From JAPXLN01 sp033809515 (GTDB lineage Bacteria; Bacillota; Sulfobacillia; Fermentithermobacillales; Fermentithermobacillaceae), in assembly GCA_033809515.1 (NCBI GenBank), contig JAPXLN010000005.1, positions 1 to 64,000 of the forward strand: a DNA stretch of 64,000 nucleotides. The letters are read 5' to 3'. The position numbers were made by a program, and so were the translations under genes. Position 1 is the stretch's first letter. Each line of letters begins with the position of its first letter. The notes below the pieces were generated by a model that saw only the letters and a program-made list of their open reading frames with translations, ran no database searches and was not told the origin of the DNA. Shown here in pieces: positions 31,477-39,824 of this stretch.

Positions 31477-34142
31477 CTACTCTGGAGGTTCCTTTCTGAC
31501 CCGGAACGGACTGATACCCCTCGTCGCCCTTTCATCTTCAGCAGCCTGTCATCAGCGATAGAAAGGATTACCCTCAGCTCAACTCCGTCCTCAGGATATG
31601 ACGCCACGCCAAAACAAGCCCCGGGAACGCCCAAGCGCTGACCGCTGGCAGTCTCAATAGAGTCTCTCGACCAATATGACACGGCTTTCCTTATCCGCGT
31701 GCAGGCAGATTCGGGCGTTGTTTCCGGCATCAGAACCACGAATTCGTCTCCGCCATACCTTGCGGCTACATCACAAGCTCCCAATCTGCTCTTCAGGTAA
31801 CCCCCTATATGCGCCAGAACCGCGTCACCTGCCAGGTGCCCGTAGTCATCGTTAATGCGTTTGAGATCGTCCACATCGATGAGAGCAACTGACAGATGAC
31901 GGTTCGTGGATATCACCGATTCCAGTGCAGGGCCGAACACAGACAGAAAAGCCCTGCGGTTATAGAGCCCGGTCAAGCTGTCAGTTCCAGCAGCTTTCTT
32001 CACATTCTCGTGTAGCTGTCCAACCTCCAGGGCGGAAGCCAGATGCCCTCCAACTGCCATCAACAAGTCAACGTCGTTTCCACTGAATCCGTGGGCCTGT
32101 GTCTTCTGCACCAGTAACACTCCCAGGCGTTTTCCTCTCACCTCGAGGGGAACATATATCTCGGAACCTGCAGGAGGCCCTATTCTGTAATGCCTGTCAT
32201 CCAGGGCTACATCGGGAACGTGCTGGGGGATCCCGTTGTCCAGTACCCACCAGGCAATGCCCAACCCTCTTGGTATTCTCTTACCGGTGACCTCACTCGA
32301 AAGGCCAAGGCCGCAAGACACCGTGAGACTGCCGCCGCTTTCATCAGGAAGCAGTATTGCGCAGTTTGAATACCCCATCTCATGAGCCACTATGTTAAGA
32401 ATGTCCTCAAGGAGGCTCTCCAAGTCCAACAGTCTCCCCATCTCTTCTGCAATTCGCACCAGGACGCCTAGTTCCCTTGAACTGAGGTCCTCGGCTGTCG
32501 GGGCCTCTGGCGGCGTCCGGCCCGTTGCCGGACATGCAGAGCTTTCCCGTTCCGGCAGCTCACAGATACGGTCTCCGTAACCGGTTACCTCTGCCAACCA
32601 TCCATCGTTACCGGCAACAGCTTCACTTGCGATTAGCTCCAGGGTTTGAGCAACCTCTGGATGAAACTGCGAACCTGCGCATTTTCTGACCTCAGCAAGG
32701 GCTCGGTCAACAGACATGCCAGGCCTGTATAACCTGTCGGAGACCATTGTATCAAAGGCATCGGCAACCGAAAGTATGGCGGCACCCAGAGGAATCTCAT
32801 GCGCATGGAGCTTGCCTGGATATCCCGTGCCGTCATACCACTCATGGTGATGCCGTACAAGGGGTACAAGCTCTGACAGCATTCCCGCTTTCTCCAAAAT
32901 GGCCGCGCCCAGCGAGGAATGCTGTTCCATAAACGCACGTTCACGGGGATCCAAGGGCCCCGGCTTCAGCAGTATCTCATCAGGCACGCCCAGTTTTCCT
33001 ATGTCATGGACAAGACCCGCCAACCCGATAACCTCGATTTCCTCTGCAGACAACCTCATACTCTGACCAATGCGTTGCGCTATTGCCGAAACGTTCCTGG
33101 AGTGATGCATGGTATAAGGATCACGTGTGTCCACCGCTGCTGCCAGGGCCCTCACTGCCGACAGGTACATCTCCCTGGTCTTTTCAACCAAAGTGGCATT
33201 GTGAACCGCCGCTGCCAGGTACTCGCTTACAGGCTCCAGGAAATCTACATCTGAAATGCCGAATACCTGCCGGTCCTTACCTGCAAGAATCCATAGCCCA
33301 ACAAACTTATCAGGGGATAAAAGGGGTAGGATTATCATGGAAGAGAACCCGTCAGCGCAGATTCTCTCCATAAGTGACCGGGCCACAAGGGACCCGGAAC
33401 TCCCCCGTGAATCGGTTTCCAAAAGGGTTGCCTCGACGTCTGATACAAGCTCCATGAGGACCCCTTCCTGAAGGGAGCATGTTCCGGCAGACCACATAGT
33501 GTCTGCTCCCCCGAGAAAAGAATCAGGAACCGCCCCCAATACCTTGCTCCTTGCGTCATCACAGAACAACAGAATCGCCATGGCATCTACAGCTATCTGC
33601 TCCCTTACTACACTGAAAAGATCAGGCATAGACTCCCTGATATGACGGCGAGAGCTTGTTTCCTTGGCCGCAAAAGCCACTGAATTCAGTATGGCCTCAA
33701 GACGCTTCCACTTTGTTATGTCCTGGATAATCAAAAGGTCATTGACCCGCTTTCCAGATAGGTCTCTTATTGCCGAAAGCATGACGCTAAAGGCGGATTT
33801 TTGACCTCCATCAGTCTCGTACATAACCTCATGGCGAGCTAACGACGGAGAGAGAGTGAAAGAAGACCCGATCATGGCAGAAGTAAGCTCCAGCCAGTCA
33901 CGAAATGCCTGGGGATCCTTAAGACAGGGGGCAAACCTCTCGTTCAGCAACTTGATCAAGGGGGCCTCGGTGATGTCCTCACCTTCGCCCAGAAACCTCA
34001 AGGCTCCGGCGCTGGCAACGCAAACCTTTCCTTCCAGGTCAGCCACAATGATTGCCTCGCCCGTAGCATCAAGCAAGGCTGCAATGCTGATGTCATCAGG
34101 TTTTTCCTCAGCTGCTTCAGTGAGCCCCAGGAGTCTCCCCAT
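31473..34142 (-). CDS. PAS-GAF-HD-GYP-GAF-GGDEF cyclic-di-GMP protein
   Basis: This large cytoplasmic signalling protein of 889 residues has no membrane segment. Domains in order are PAS (about 18-150), GAF (about 165-315), HD-GYP phosphodiesterase (about 322-505, with HDIGKLGVP and HHHEWYDGTGYPG), a second GAF (about 555-700) and a C-terminal GGDEF cyclase (about 712-880). The cyclase has an intact YGGDEF active site and DSLTGLYNRRAF. Both making and breaking cyclic-di-GMP look possible, which suggests a switch set by ligands of the GAF and PAS domains. ATG 34142 has GAGGGGG at 7 bases. The gene is followed without gap by the Gx transporter gene. Confidence 0.9.
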   Translation of the reverse strand: MGRLLGLTEAAEEKPDDISIAALLDATGEAIIVADLEGKVCVASAGALRFLGEGEDITEAPLIKLLNERFAPCLKDPQAFRDWLELTSAMIGSSFTLSPSLARHEVMYETDGGQKSAFSVMLSAIRDLSGKRVNDLLIIQDITKWKRLEAILNSVAFAAKETSSRRHIRESMPDLFSVVREQIAVDAMAILLFCDDARSKVLGAVPDSFLGGADTMWSAGTCSLQEGVLMELVSDVEATLLETDSRGSSGSLVARSLMERICADGFSSMIILPLLSPDKFVGLWILAGKDRQVFGISDVDFLEPVSEYLAAAVHNATLVEKTREMYLSAVRALAAAVDTRDPYTMHHSRNVSAIAQRIGQSMRLSAEEIEVIGLAGLVHDIGKLGVPDEILLKPGPLDPRERAFMEQHSSLGAAILEKAGMLSELVPLVRHHHEWYDGTGYPGKLHAHEIPLGAAILSVADAFDTMVSDRLYRPGMSVDRALAEVRKCAGSQFHPEVAQTLELIASEAVAGNDGWLAEVTGYGDRICELPERESSACPATGRTPPEAPTAEDLSSRELGVLVRIAEEMGRLLDLESLLEDILNIVAHEMGYSNCAILLPDESGGSLTVSCGLGLSSEVTGKRIPRGLGIAWWVLDNGIPQHVPDVALDDRHYRIGPPAGSEIYVPLEVRGKRLGVLLVQKTQAHGFSGNDVDLLMAVGGHLASALEVGQLHENVKKAAGTDSLTGLYNRRAFLSVFGPALESVISTNRHLSVALIDVDDLKRINDDYGHLAGDAVLAHIGGYLKSRLGACDVAARYGGDEFVVLMPETTPESACTRIRKAVSYWSRDSIETASGQRLGVPGACFGVASYPEDGVELRVILSIADDRLLKMKGRRGVSVRSGSERNLQSR

Positions 34143-34219
34143 CTCCCCGCCCCCTCACATGGTCACTGTCGTCAATAGCTGTTGTCGACGGAAGAATGAA
34201 AAGGTTTATAGACTTACTC

Positions 34220-35050
34220 CTAACCTTCAGGGGGAGACACGTGCTTAGTGTCCCGGTGTTGATCATCCTCGTTTTGGGTGTCCTGGGGTTGAGCATCCTC
34301 ATCCTGCGATTTCCTATTTGCTGTGGTCTTGCTCCCTACAACGGAGTAGAACACCGCCGAAACAATCACCAGTGCCAGGGAAACCCATTGACCGTAACTC
34401 AAACCTGCGAAATAGGAGTCGTTGTCCCTAAAAAACTCAAGGACAAACCGGATACCTGAGTAGCCCATCAGATAGCGGGCGAAAAGCCCCCCTTTGAACT
34501 CCACCTTGTCCTCAATGGATATGAGTATAAAGAACAGCGCAAAGTCTGCAAGGCTTTCATAGAGAGGATATGGGTGCCTGAGGCCGGGAGCAAACCTAGT
34601 GGGAACCCCCCAGGATCCCGACGTCTTAATGCCGTAACAACATCCTGCCAAAAGACATCCGATTCTGCCGACAGCCTGGCCAAGGATGACCGAGGGTGCA
34701 AGAAGGTCCAGTAGGGCCGGCAGCGAGATGTGCTTAGACCGGGCATAGACTGCGGCAGATATCAAGCCCCCTGCAAGGACACCGTGTATGGAGAGCCCTC
34801 CGTCTCTGACATTGAAGATCGACAGAAACCCAGAGTAGTACCATGCATTTGTCAGAACGTACAGAATTCTTCCGCCTGCAACCCCACCTGCAAGCAAGAC
34901 GCCGAAAAGCCCCATGAGCGAATCAGGATCAATACCTCGCCTGGCAGCCCGCCGAGACGCCAGAAGTACGCCAAGGACAAAACCAAGGCCAACCATAAGA
35001 CCGTAGGAGTAAAACTCAAGTCTGCCCAGACGAAACAAGACAGGTCTCAA
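34220..35050 (-). CDS. lgt: prolipoprotein diacylglyceryl transferase Lgt
   Basis: Lgt transfers diacylglycerol to the lipobox cysteine of prolipoproteins at the membrane. The 276-residue protein has about seven membrane helices and the signature GQAVGRIGCLLAGCCYG. YSYGLMVGLGF at the N-terminus and RHPYPLYES are also typical. The C-terminal 25 residues are very acidic and hydrophilic (DEDAQPQDTQNEDDQHRD), which is unusual for the family. Start TTG 35050 follows AGGTGA. The next gene downstream is the cyclic-di-GMP protein. Confidence 0.95.
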   Translation of the reverse strand: MRPVLFRLGRLEFYSYGLMVGLGFVLGVLLASRRAARRGIDPDSLMGLFGVLLAGGVAGGRILYVLTNAWYYSGFLSIFNVRDGGLSIHGVLAGGLISAAVYARSKHISLPALLDLLAPSVILGQAVGRIGCLLAGCCYGIKTSGSWGVPTRFAPGLRHPYPLYESLADFALFFILISIEDKVEFKGGLFARYLMGYSGIRFVLEFFRDNDSYFAGLSYGQWVSLALVIVSAVFYSVVGSKTTANRKSQDEDAQPQDTQNEDDQHRDTKHVSPPEG

Positions 35051-35133
35051 AAGTCATCACCTGTTACAATCATAACACGCCTGCATAATCCCATTCCAGC
35101 CAATACATGATAGCACGGGAGGTAATATAGCTT

Positions 35134-35550
35134 TTGAGTTTGAAACAACGTCTTGCCATGATATTCCTCGGCATCATGCTTGGGGTGGTTATTCTCATGG
35201 TCTCTGTCTTCTGCGTATGGCAGTTTGCCCCTGACCTTGTAGCCCGTGCCACAGGATATCTGGCCATGAGAGGATGGAGTGACGAAAGGGCCGGAAACTC
35301 CTCGGCTTCCATTGACCAGTTGCTGCTCAAGGGAATGGTCCAGGATATTCTTTCATCGGACCAGGCAAGAGCTATCGTGTCAGACGTACTCGATGCCCGA
35401 ACCAGAGACACCTTTGAAACATTCCTAATTGACGCAATGAAATCCACAGAGTTTCGCAAAGCTCTTGCAGATGCTCTTGAGACGTTTCTCAAGAGCCCTG
35501 AAGGAAAGACACTGGTAAGAAAGATTGCTGAGGAAATGCTCACACCATAA
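35134..35550 (+). CDS. uncharacterised single-TM protein
   Basis: The 138-residue product has one N-terminal membrane helix (about 8-30). A mostly helical, charged region follows, probably outside the membrane, with KALADALETFLKSPEGKTLVRKIAEEM near the end. I recognise no family. GGGAGG lies about 10 bases before TTG 35134; TTG 35140 is possible. It is divergent from lgt and convergent with the ABC ATPase. Confidence 0.6.
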   Translation: MSLKQRLAMIFLGIMLGVVILMVSVFCVWQFAPDLVARATGYLAMRGWSDERAGNSSASIDQLLLKGMVQDILSSDQARAIVSDVLDARTRDTFETFLIDAMKSTEFRKALADALETFLKSPEGKTLVRKIAEEMLTP

Positions 35551-35590
35551 TGCCCAACACCGAATGCGTAACACCTAATGCCTAATCCAC
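35549..35590. repeat. three degenerate 14-bp tandem repeats between convergent genes
   Basis: AATGCCCAACACCG, AATGCGTAACACCT and AATGCCTAATCCAC follow each other in exact register. The array starts inside the stop codon of the plus-strand gene and runs over the stop codon of the minus-strand ABC ATPase gene. Confidence 0.6.
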
Positions 35591-36310
35591 GGCTACCGGC
35601 ATACGGGCAAGTATCTCTTCGGCATCCCAAGGCTGACCAACCTTTTCGTCTGACTGGATCCGGCCATCTCGCAACGAAACGATTCTATCAGCATGACGAG
35701 CTATGTCAGGATCATGGGTGACCAAGATCAGTGTTATCCCGTTGCGGTTCAGTCTCTGAAATATGACCATAACCTCTTCTCCCGCCCGGGAGTCAAGGTT
35801 TCCGGTAGGTTCATCGGCAAGTATCAGCTTGGGATCACCTGCCAGAGCTCTTGCTATGGCCACACGCTGCTGTTCGCCACCTGATAGCTCGTTGGGTCTG
35901 TGACGGATCCTCTCAGAAAGGGCCACCGCTTCCAGGGCAGCTGTGGCCCTTTCCCTCCTTTTCTTTGCAGGCAATCCTCTGTAGATCAAAGGCAGCTCTA
36001 CGTTTGAGAGCGCGTCTGTTCTGGCCAGAAGGTTGAACGTCTGAAAGATGAAACCAATGTGCCTGTTTCGAATCTCGGCAAGTTCATTGTCATTTTTCTT
36101 GCTTACGTCAGCGCCGTTGAGGTAATAGAACCCTGAGGTAGGCCTGTCAAGGCAACCAAGGATGTTCATAAGCGTTGACTTGCCCGAACCCGAAGGGCCC
36201 ATTACTGCAACAAATTGGCCTTTAGGGACGTCCAAATCAATACCGCTGAGAGCAGGTACCTTGATCTTCCCCATAGCATATTCCTTGGTAAGATTCTCCA
36301 CTTTGATCAT
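35582..36310 (-). CDS. LolD/MacB-type ABC transporter ATPase
   Basis: This 242-residue ATPase is of the type that serves FtsX-like permeases. Walker A is GPSGSGKST, the Q-loop region is FIFQTFNLL, the signature is LSGGEQQRVAIARAL, Walker B is LILADEPTGNLD, and the switch is VTHDPDIA. AAGGGG lies about 9 bases before ATG 36310. There is no permease next to it. The two FtsX-type permeases at 22008-24794 have no ATPase and are the nearest candidates for partners, about 11 kb away. Confidence 0.88.
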   Translation of the reverse strand: MIKVENLTKEYAMGKIKVPALSGIDLDVPKGQFVAVMGPSGSGKSTLMNILGCLDRPTSGFYYLNGADVSKKNDNELAEIRNRHIGFIFQTFNLLARTDALSNVELPLIYRGLPAKKRRERATAALEAVALSERIRHRPNELSGGEQQRVAIARALAGDPKLILADEPTGNLDSRAGEEVMVIFQRLNRNGITLILVTHDPDIARHADRIVSLRDGRIQSDEKVGQPWDAEEILARMPVAVD

Positions 36311-36411
36311 AGCGTCCACCCCTTAAAGCTCCCAGCCGTGTTCGTCTCTTGGTGTAGACGAATGAAACCTGCCTGGGGTTCCACCTGAACTCTGCACTGT
36401 CTGTTACGGTA

Positions 36412-36447
36412 TCTTGCGCTGCGTCTTGCGCTGCGTCTTGTGCTACC
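36412..36447. repeat. three 12-bp tandem repeats at a stop codon
   Basis: Two perfect copies of TCTTGCGCTGCG and one degenerate copy, TCTTGTGCTACC, lie head to tail. The third copy contains the stop codon of the large secreted protein gene (36443-36445). Confidence 0.6.
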
Positions 36448-39103
36448 TGGTGATTCCCGTTGTCATAACCGTAACTGAAACCGTCTGAACGTAGGTGTTC
36501 GTCACAGTGACAGTCTTATCCTCCAGACGATACCGGAGCTTTACCACGGCTGCCGCTGAAACAAGGAAATCACCTGACCTCTCCCATATGACTTTGAACT
36601 TCTGTCCGGGATCGAAGGTTACCCGCTCTACCTCAGCTTCAGGGGGAATGTCCATGATTATCTGCACGTGGAAATAGGCAGGCTGTCCGCTGACCCATCT
36701 CTGGGGTCCCTGGAGCAACACATCAATCTCGGGCTTGACAATGCTCACACACTCAAAAGCGCGTTCAAAGCTGTCACTGGTCGCAAGCACTGTCCAGGTT
36801 CGCCTCAGAATCTCCTTTCCGCTGCCGTCATACGAGATCGCGTTTACACTATACTTCCCTGCTGCGCGAAACACATGGGACACATTGAGCTTCGGTTCGC
36901 CCTGGACCATTTTTGTTAGACCGTCCCCGAAGTCCAGTAACCAATACTCATGGTACGTTTCAGACGGTTCTTTCAAAGTGGTCCTTTTAGACCTGTATAC
37001 AACCCGAATCATAGGTATGCCGTCATCTTCCAAAGCCTCCTGATCCGGCCAATTGACAACAGGTAGGAAGATGTCCTGAGGCAGGACCGGGAGACCGCCC
37101 CAGATCCCGTCTGATCCGTTTGTTTCTCCGTCCCCCGCCTGCGGCCCCGAAAGCTCGCCCTCCTCACGTAACAACACCAGCAATACAAGACTTCCAACGG
37201 CCTCTTTGGCAAAGGCAGAACCGACAGATCCGCCCCCTGAATATGGATTCATAGGCCCCGTCCGGCAGAGCCTTATGCCTACCCTGACTCCGACGCCCCA
37301 TTCATCTATGACTGCACTGTAACGCCCACCACTGGGAACATACTCCATCCTTTCCAGAACGCAGCCGCCTTCTTCCGGAACTCTCTCAAGCCACAGGCCA
37401 TAGCACCATCCGGCAGGGGGATCAGGGAAATGAAAAGTCACCTCTGCAGGCGAAGCCTCTTGCCTGGCGGAAACATAAAGAGGCGCCCAGGCGGAAGCAC
37501 CCAAAGAAACTCCCGGCCCGGCAACGGAGTTCTCCGAAACATCATATAGGATCTCTCCAAACCCCGGATGGCCGAGCACTTTGATGATGTAGTCCTGAAT
37601 TCTCTTATCTTTGAGCAAAAACCCACGAGCTGACAGGGATACCCCTTCGAACGTAACCATAAGATCCCTGGGACCCAGAGGGGGCACGACACAGTCCACT
37701 TCGGTAAGTAAGTCGTTAGGTCCTACTGAGGAAAAAGCCACCTTCCACAGGTTAGCAGTCTTGCCTGCCACTGACACGTACCTGGTCGTTCTTTCTCCGG
37801 CCATAGCTGAAGACTCGTGGTTTAACGACGCCAGGTAGTGATTGGCAGGAATTCTCCTGAATCGGTTTGCACGGGAACTGCCTAGGTTAACCAGTACCTC
37901 TTCGCTTATGAGTCTGCGCAGAAAAGGCGAATCCGGGTCACTGGCCAAGCCTGTCCACTTGACGATCCTGCTACACACAGCTACCTGAATCTCAGCCTTA
38001 AGAGTCATGAGGATTTTTCCGGCATAGTGCCGGAGGATCTTCTCTCCGTAGTGGATAAGGGCATCTTTCCAGTCGACAGGAATATATGGGTCTTCAAAGA
38101 GACTTTTGACGATAGATACATTAGACGCCATGCCTGTGACGTACCTGTTTCTCGCCACTTCCATAGCCAGGAGTTCGTAGTATGCCAAGGTCAAATCCTC
38201 ACCGGTTCGCGGCATTCGGACAAGACCTGCATCCAGGCCTAGATCTCTCTTTAACGGAGGAGCTCCTCCGTTTGCTATCAGGGTCTCCCACAGTTTTGGT
38301 TGAGTACGACATATCCATCCTGCAAAAGTCTCTTTGGGAGATTGGACAGGAACGTACGGAACGGCAAAATACCTCTCCACAACATAACGGGCATACAGCG
38401 GCTCGTAGACTTGAATCGACCTGTCCCTTATCCACTCCACCTCGTCACTCCACACTGTCTGTCCTACAGGTTCTCTGTAATCGTTTTCCTCCTGGTTCTT
38501 GCCGCCCTTCTTTCCCAGGGCTTTGAGAAGATCATCCCAGTCAATAGGCAGATACCGGGTTGAACGGCTCTCCTTTTCCATAATAGCTTCATGTCTGACC
38601 GCTTCCACCAGGGACTTTATAATGCCGGCCAGAAACGTTCCGCGATTAGGCGAACCCACCATTACAAGATTCTGCACCTTGCCACCGGGAATCAGGCCCG
38701 CTTCCAATGCCAACCGTGTGATCAAACCCGAGATCCCGTAAGCGACCACGTTTACATGACTAGCTCCGGTCAGGGTCAGGACCTGACTTACATAGCGAGA
38801 TACAACGGCAGTGCCGTCAGCAAAATCCTCGTACATGCCTGCCGGCGTGAACATGAACAGAGTGTGACCTGGCTCATACCCCCCAGATACCAGCTTGGCA
38901 AGAAAACCTGAATCCTCCCACAGGCCTGTGGTTCCTCCGGCAGCCTCCCTCTGATCTTTTGCGGCATCAGGCTCGCCGATGAGAACAACAGGCACCGCAG
39001 GAGAGGCCTTTACCCCGCCGTCAAATACGAAGGCAGACAAAAGCATGCCGGTTAGCACCAGGACAACCAGAGCCCTCTTTGAGGCCAGGAAGACAACCCT
39101 CAA
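36443..39103 (-). CDS. secreted lipase-like protein with lost nucleophile and PKD domain
   Basis: The 886-residue exported protein has a signal peptide at about 10-33. An alpha/beta-hydrolase region (about 40-200) resembles PGAP1-like and triacylglycerol lipases: VNVVAYGISGLITRLAL and VQNLVMVGSPNRGTFLAGI. In active members the first stretch reads AHSMGGL. Here the serine position is glycine (AYGISGL), so ordinary hydrolysis is not expected. A long unassigned middle part follows. Near residues 735-800 is a PKD-like domain (WLLDFGDG, VSHVFRAAGKYSVNAISYDG). The start is TTG 39103, with GGGGGGAG upstream, overlapping the previous stop as TTGA. It may bind a surface polymer or lipid. Confidence 0.7.
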   Translation of the reverse strand: MRVVFLASKRALVVLVLTGMLLSAFVFDGGVKASPAVPVVLIGEPDAAKDQREAAGGTTGLWEDSGFLAKLVSGGYEPGHTLFMFTPAGMYEDFADGTAVVSRYVSQVLTLTGASHVNVVAYGISGLITRLALEAGLIPGGKVQNLVMVGSPNRGTFLAGIIKSLVEAVRHEAIMEKESRSTRYLPIDWDDLLKALGKKGGKNQEENDYREPVGQTVWSDEVEWIRDRSIQVYEPLYARYVVERYFAVPYVPVQSPKETFAGWICRTQPKLWETLIANGGAPPLKRDLGLDAGLVRMPRTGEDLTLAYYELLAMEVARNRYVTGMASNVSIVKSLFEDPYIPVDWKDALIHYGEKILRHYAGKILMTLKAEIQVAVCSRIVKWTGLASDPDSPFLRRLISEEVLVNLGSSRANRFRRIPANHYLASLNHESSAMAGERTTRYVSVAGKTANLWKVAFSSVGPNDLLTEVDCVVPPLGPRDLMVTFEGVSLSARGFLLKDKRIQDYIIKVLGHPGFGEILYDVSENSVAGPGVSLGASAWAPLYVSARQEASPAEVTFHFPDPPAGWCYGLWLERVPEEGGCVLERMEYVPSGGRYSAVIDEWGVGVRVGIRLCRTGPMNPYSGGGSVGSAFAKEAVGSLVLLVLLREEGELSGPQAGDGETNGSDGIWGGLPVLPQDIFLPVVNWPDQEALEDDGIPMIRVVYRSKRTTLKEPSETYHEYWLLDFGDGLTKMVQGEPKLNVSHVFRAAGKYSVNAISYDGSGKEILRRTWTVLATSDSFERAFECVSIVKPEIDVLLQGPQRWVSGQPAYFHVQIIMDIPPEAEVERVTFDPGQKFKVIWERSGDFLVSAAAVVKLRYRLEDKTVTVTNTYVQTVSVTVMTTGITR

Positions 39104-39819
39104 GGTGACTCCCCCCAGTGTACATTTGCCTTGGGCCAAAGACCCATATTGGCAAACACGATCCTGGTCAGTGGATATCCTTCAGTCATAGCTTCTGCCA
39201 GACCAGCTCGCCAGTTATCAGGTGTAAGGATCACTTTGCCTTCAGGGCGCAGCATGACAAGCCTTTCCCAGGTGTCCCCCGGGCCAAGAATGATCTTGTT
39301 TCCCGCATAGTTTAGGTGAACGGCACCATCTGCCGAGGTCTTTTCGACTACAAGATCACCTTCTATAACTCGCGCACGGTTCTCCACCAGTTCCATAACC
39401 TCTCCGTTAATGTCGCATCCCATAAGCGATATTGGTTTGGTCAGACTCAGACGCAGCTTGCCGGTCCTGGAGAACCTAACCGAGTTCTGTATCTCAACAT
39501 CCAAAGAGGTGGCAGAATAGTGAAGTGCAAGACAGACTCCGGTAAGGTCTCTTCTCCGGGGAAGGCTTAGAGTCTGAGTGGCCGGGTCTGCAAAGGCGCC
39601 GGGAACGCCCTCCCAGGTTAGAGGCCAGGTCCTTAGTGATGCGGTAGAAGACTCCTCAACAAGCAGAAAAACATACGAGTCTCTGAAGCGGATCACATGC
39701 GTCAAGACAACGAAACTTATCAAGGGCAGCAGCAACAGTGCTATAGCCGTTGCCGGCCGGCGACGGGTTGAAAGCTCCAGCTCCGACACTCTCCTTTCGG
39801 CTGCCGGAACCCTTCGCAC
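39100..39819 (-). CDS. uncharacterised membrane-anchored protein
   Basis: The 239-residue product has a basic N-terminus and one membrane segment (about 23-43, ATAIALLLLPLISFVVLTHVI). The rest is an extracytoplasmic, beta-rich region without a recognised domain. It ends in a TTGA overlap with the secreted lipase-like gene, so the two are probably made together and may interact at the cell surface. The start is uncertain: GTG 39819 has no good ribosome binding site, and GTG at about 39789 lies very close to AAAGGAG. Confidence 0.6.
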   Translation of the reverse strand: MRRVPAAERRVSELELSTRRRPATAIALLLLPLISFVVLTHVIRFRDSYVFLLVEESSTASLRTWPLTWEGVPGAFADPATQTLSLPRRRDLTGVCLALHYSATSLDVEIQNSVRFSRTGKLRLSLTKPISLMGCDINGEVMELVENRARVIEGDLVVEKTSADGAVHLNYAGNKIILGPGDTWERLVMLRPEGKVILTPDNWRAGLAEAMTEGYPLTRIVFANMGLWPKANVHWGESP

Positions 39820-39824
39820 CCATA

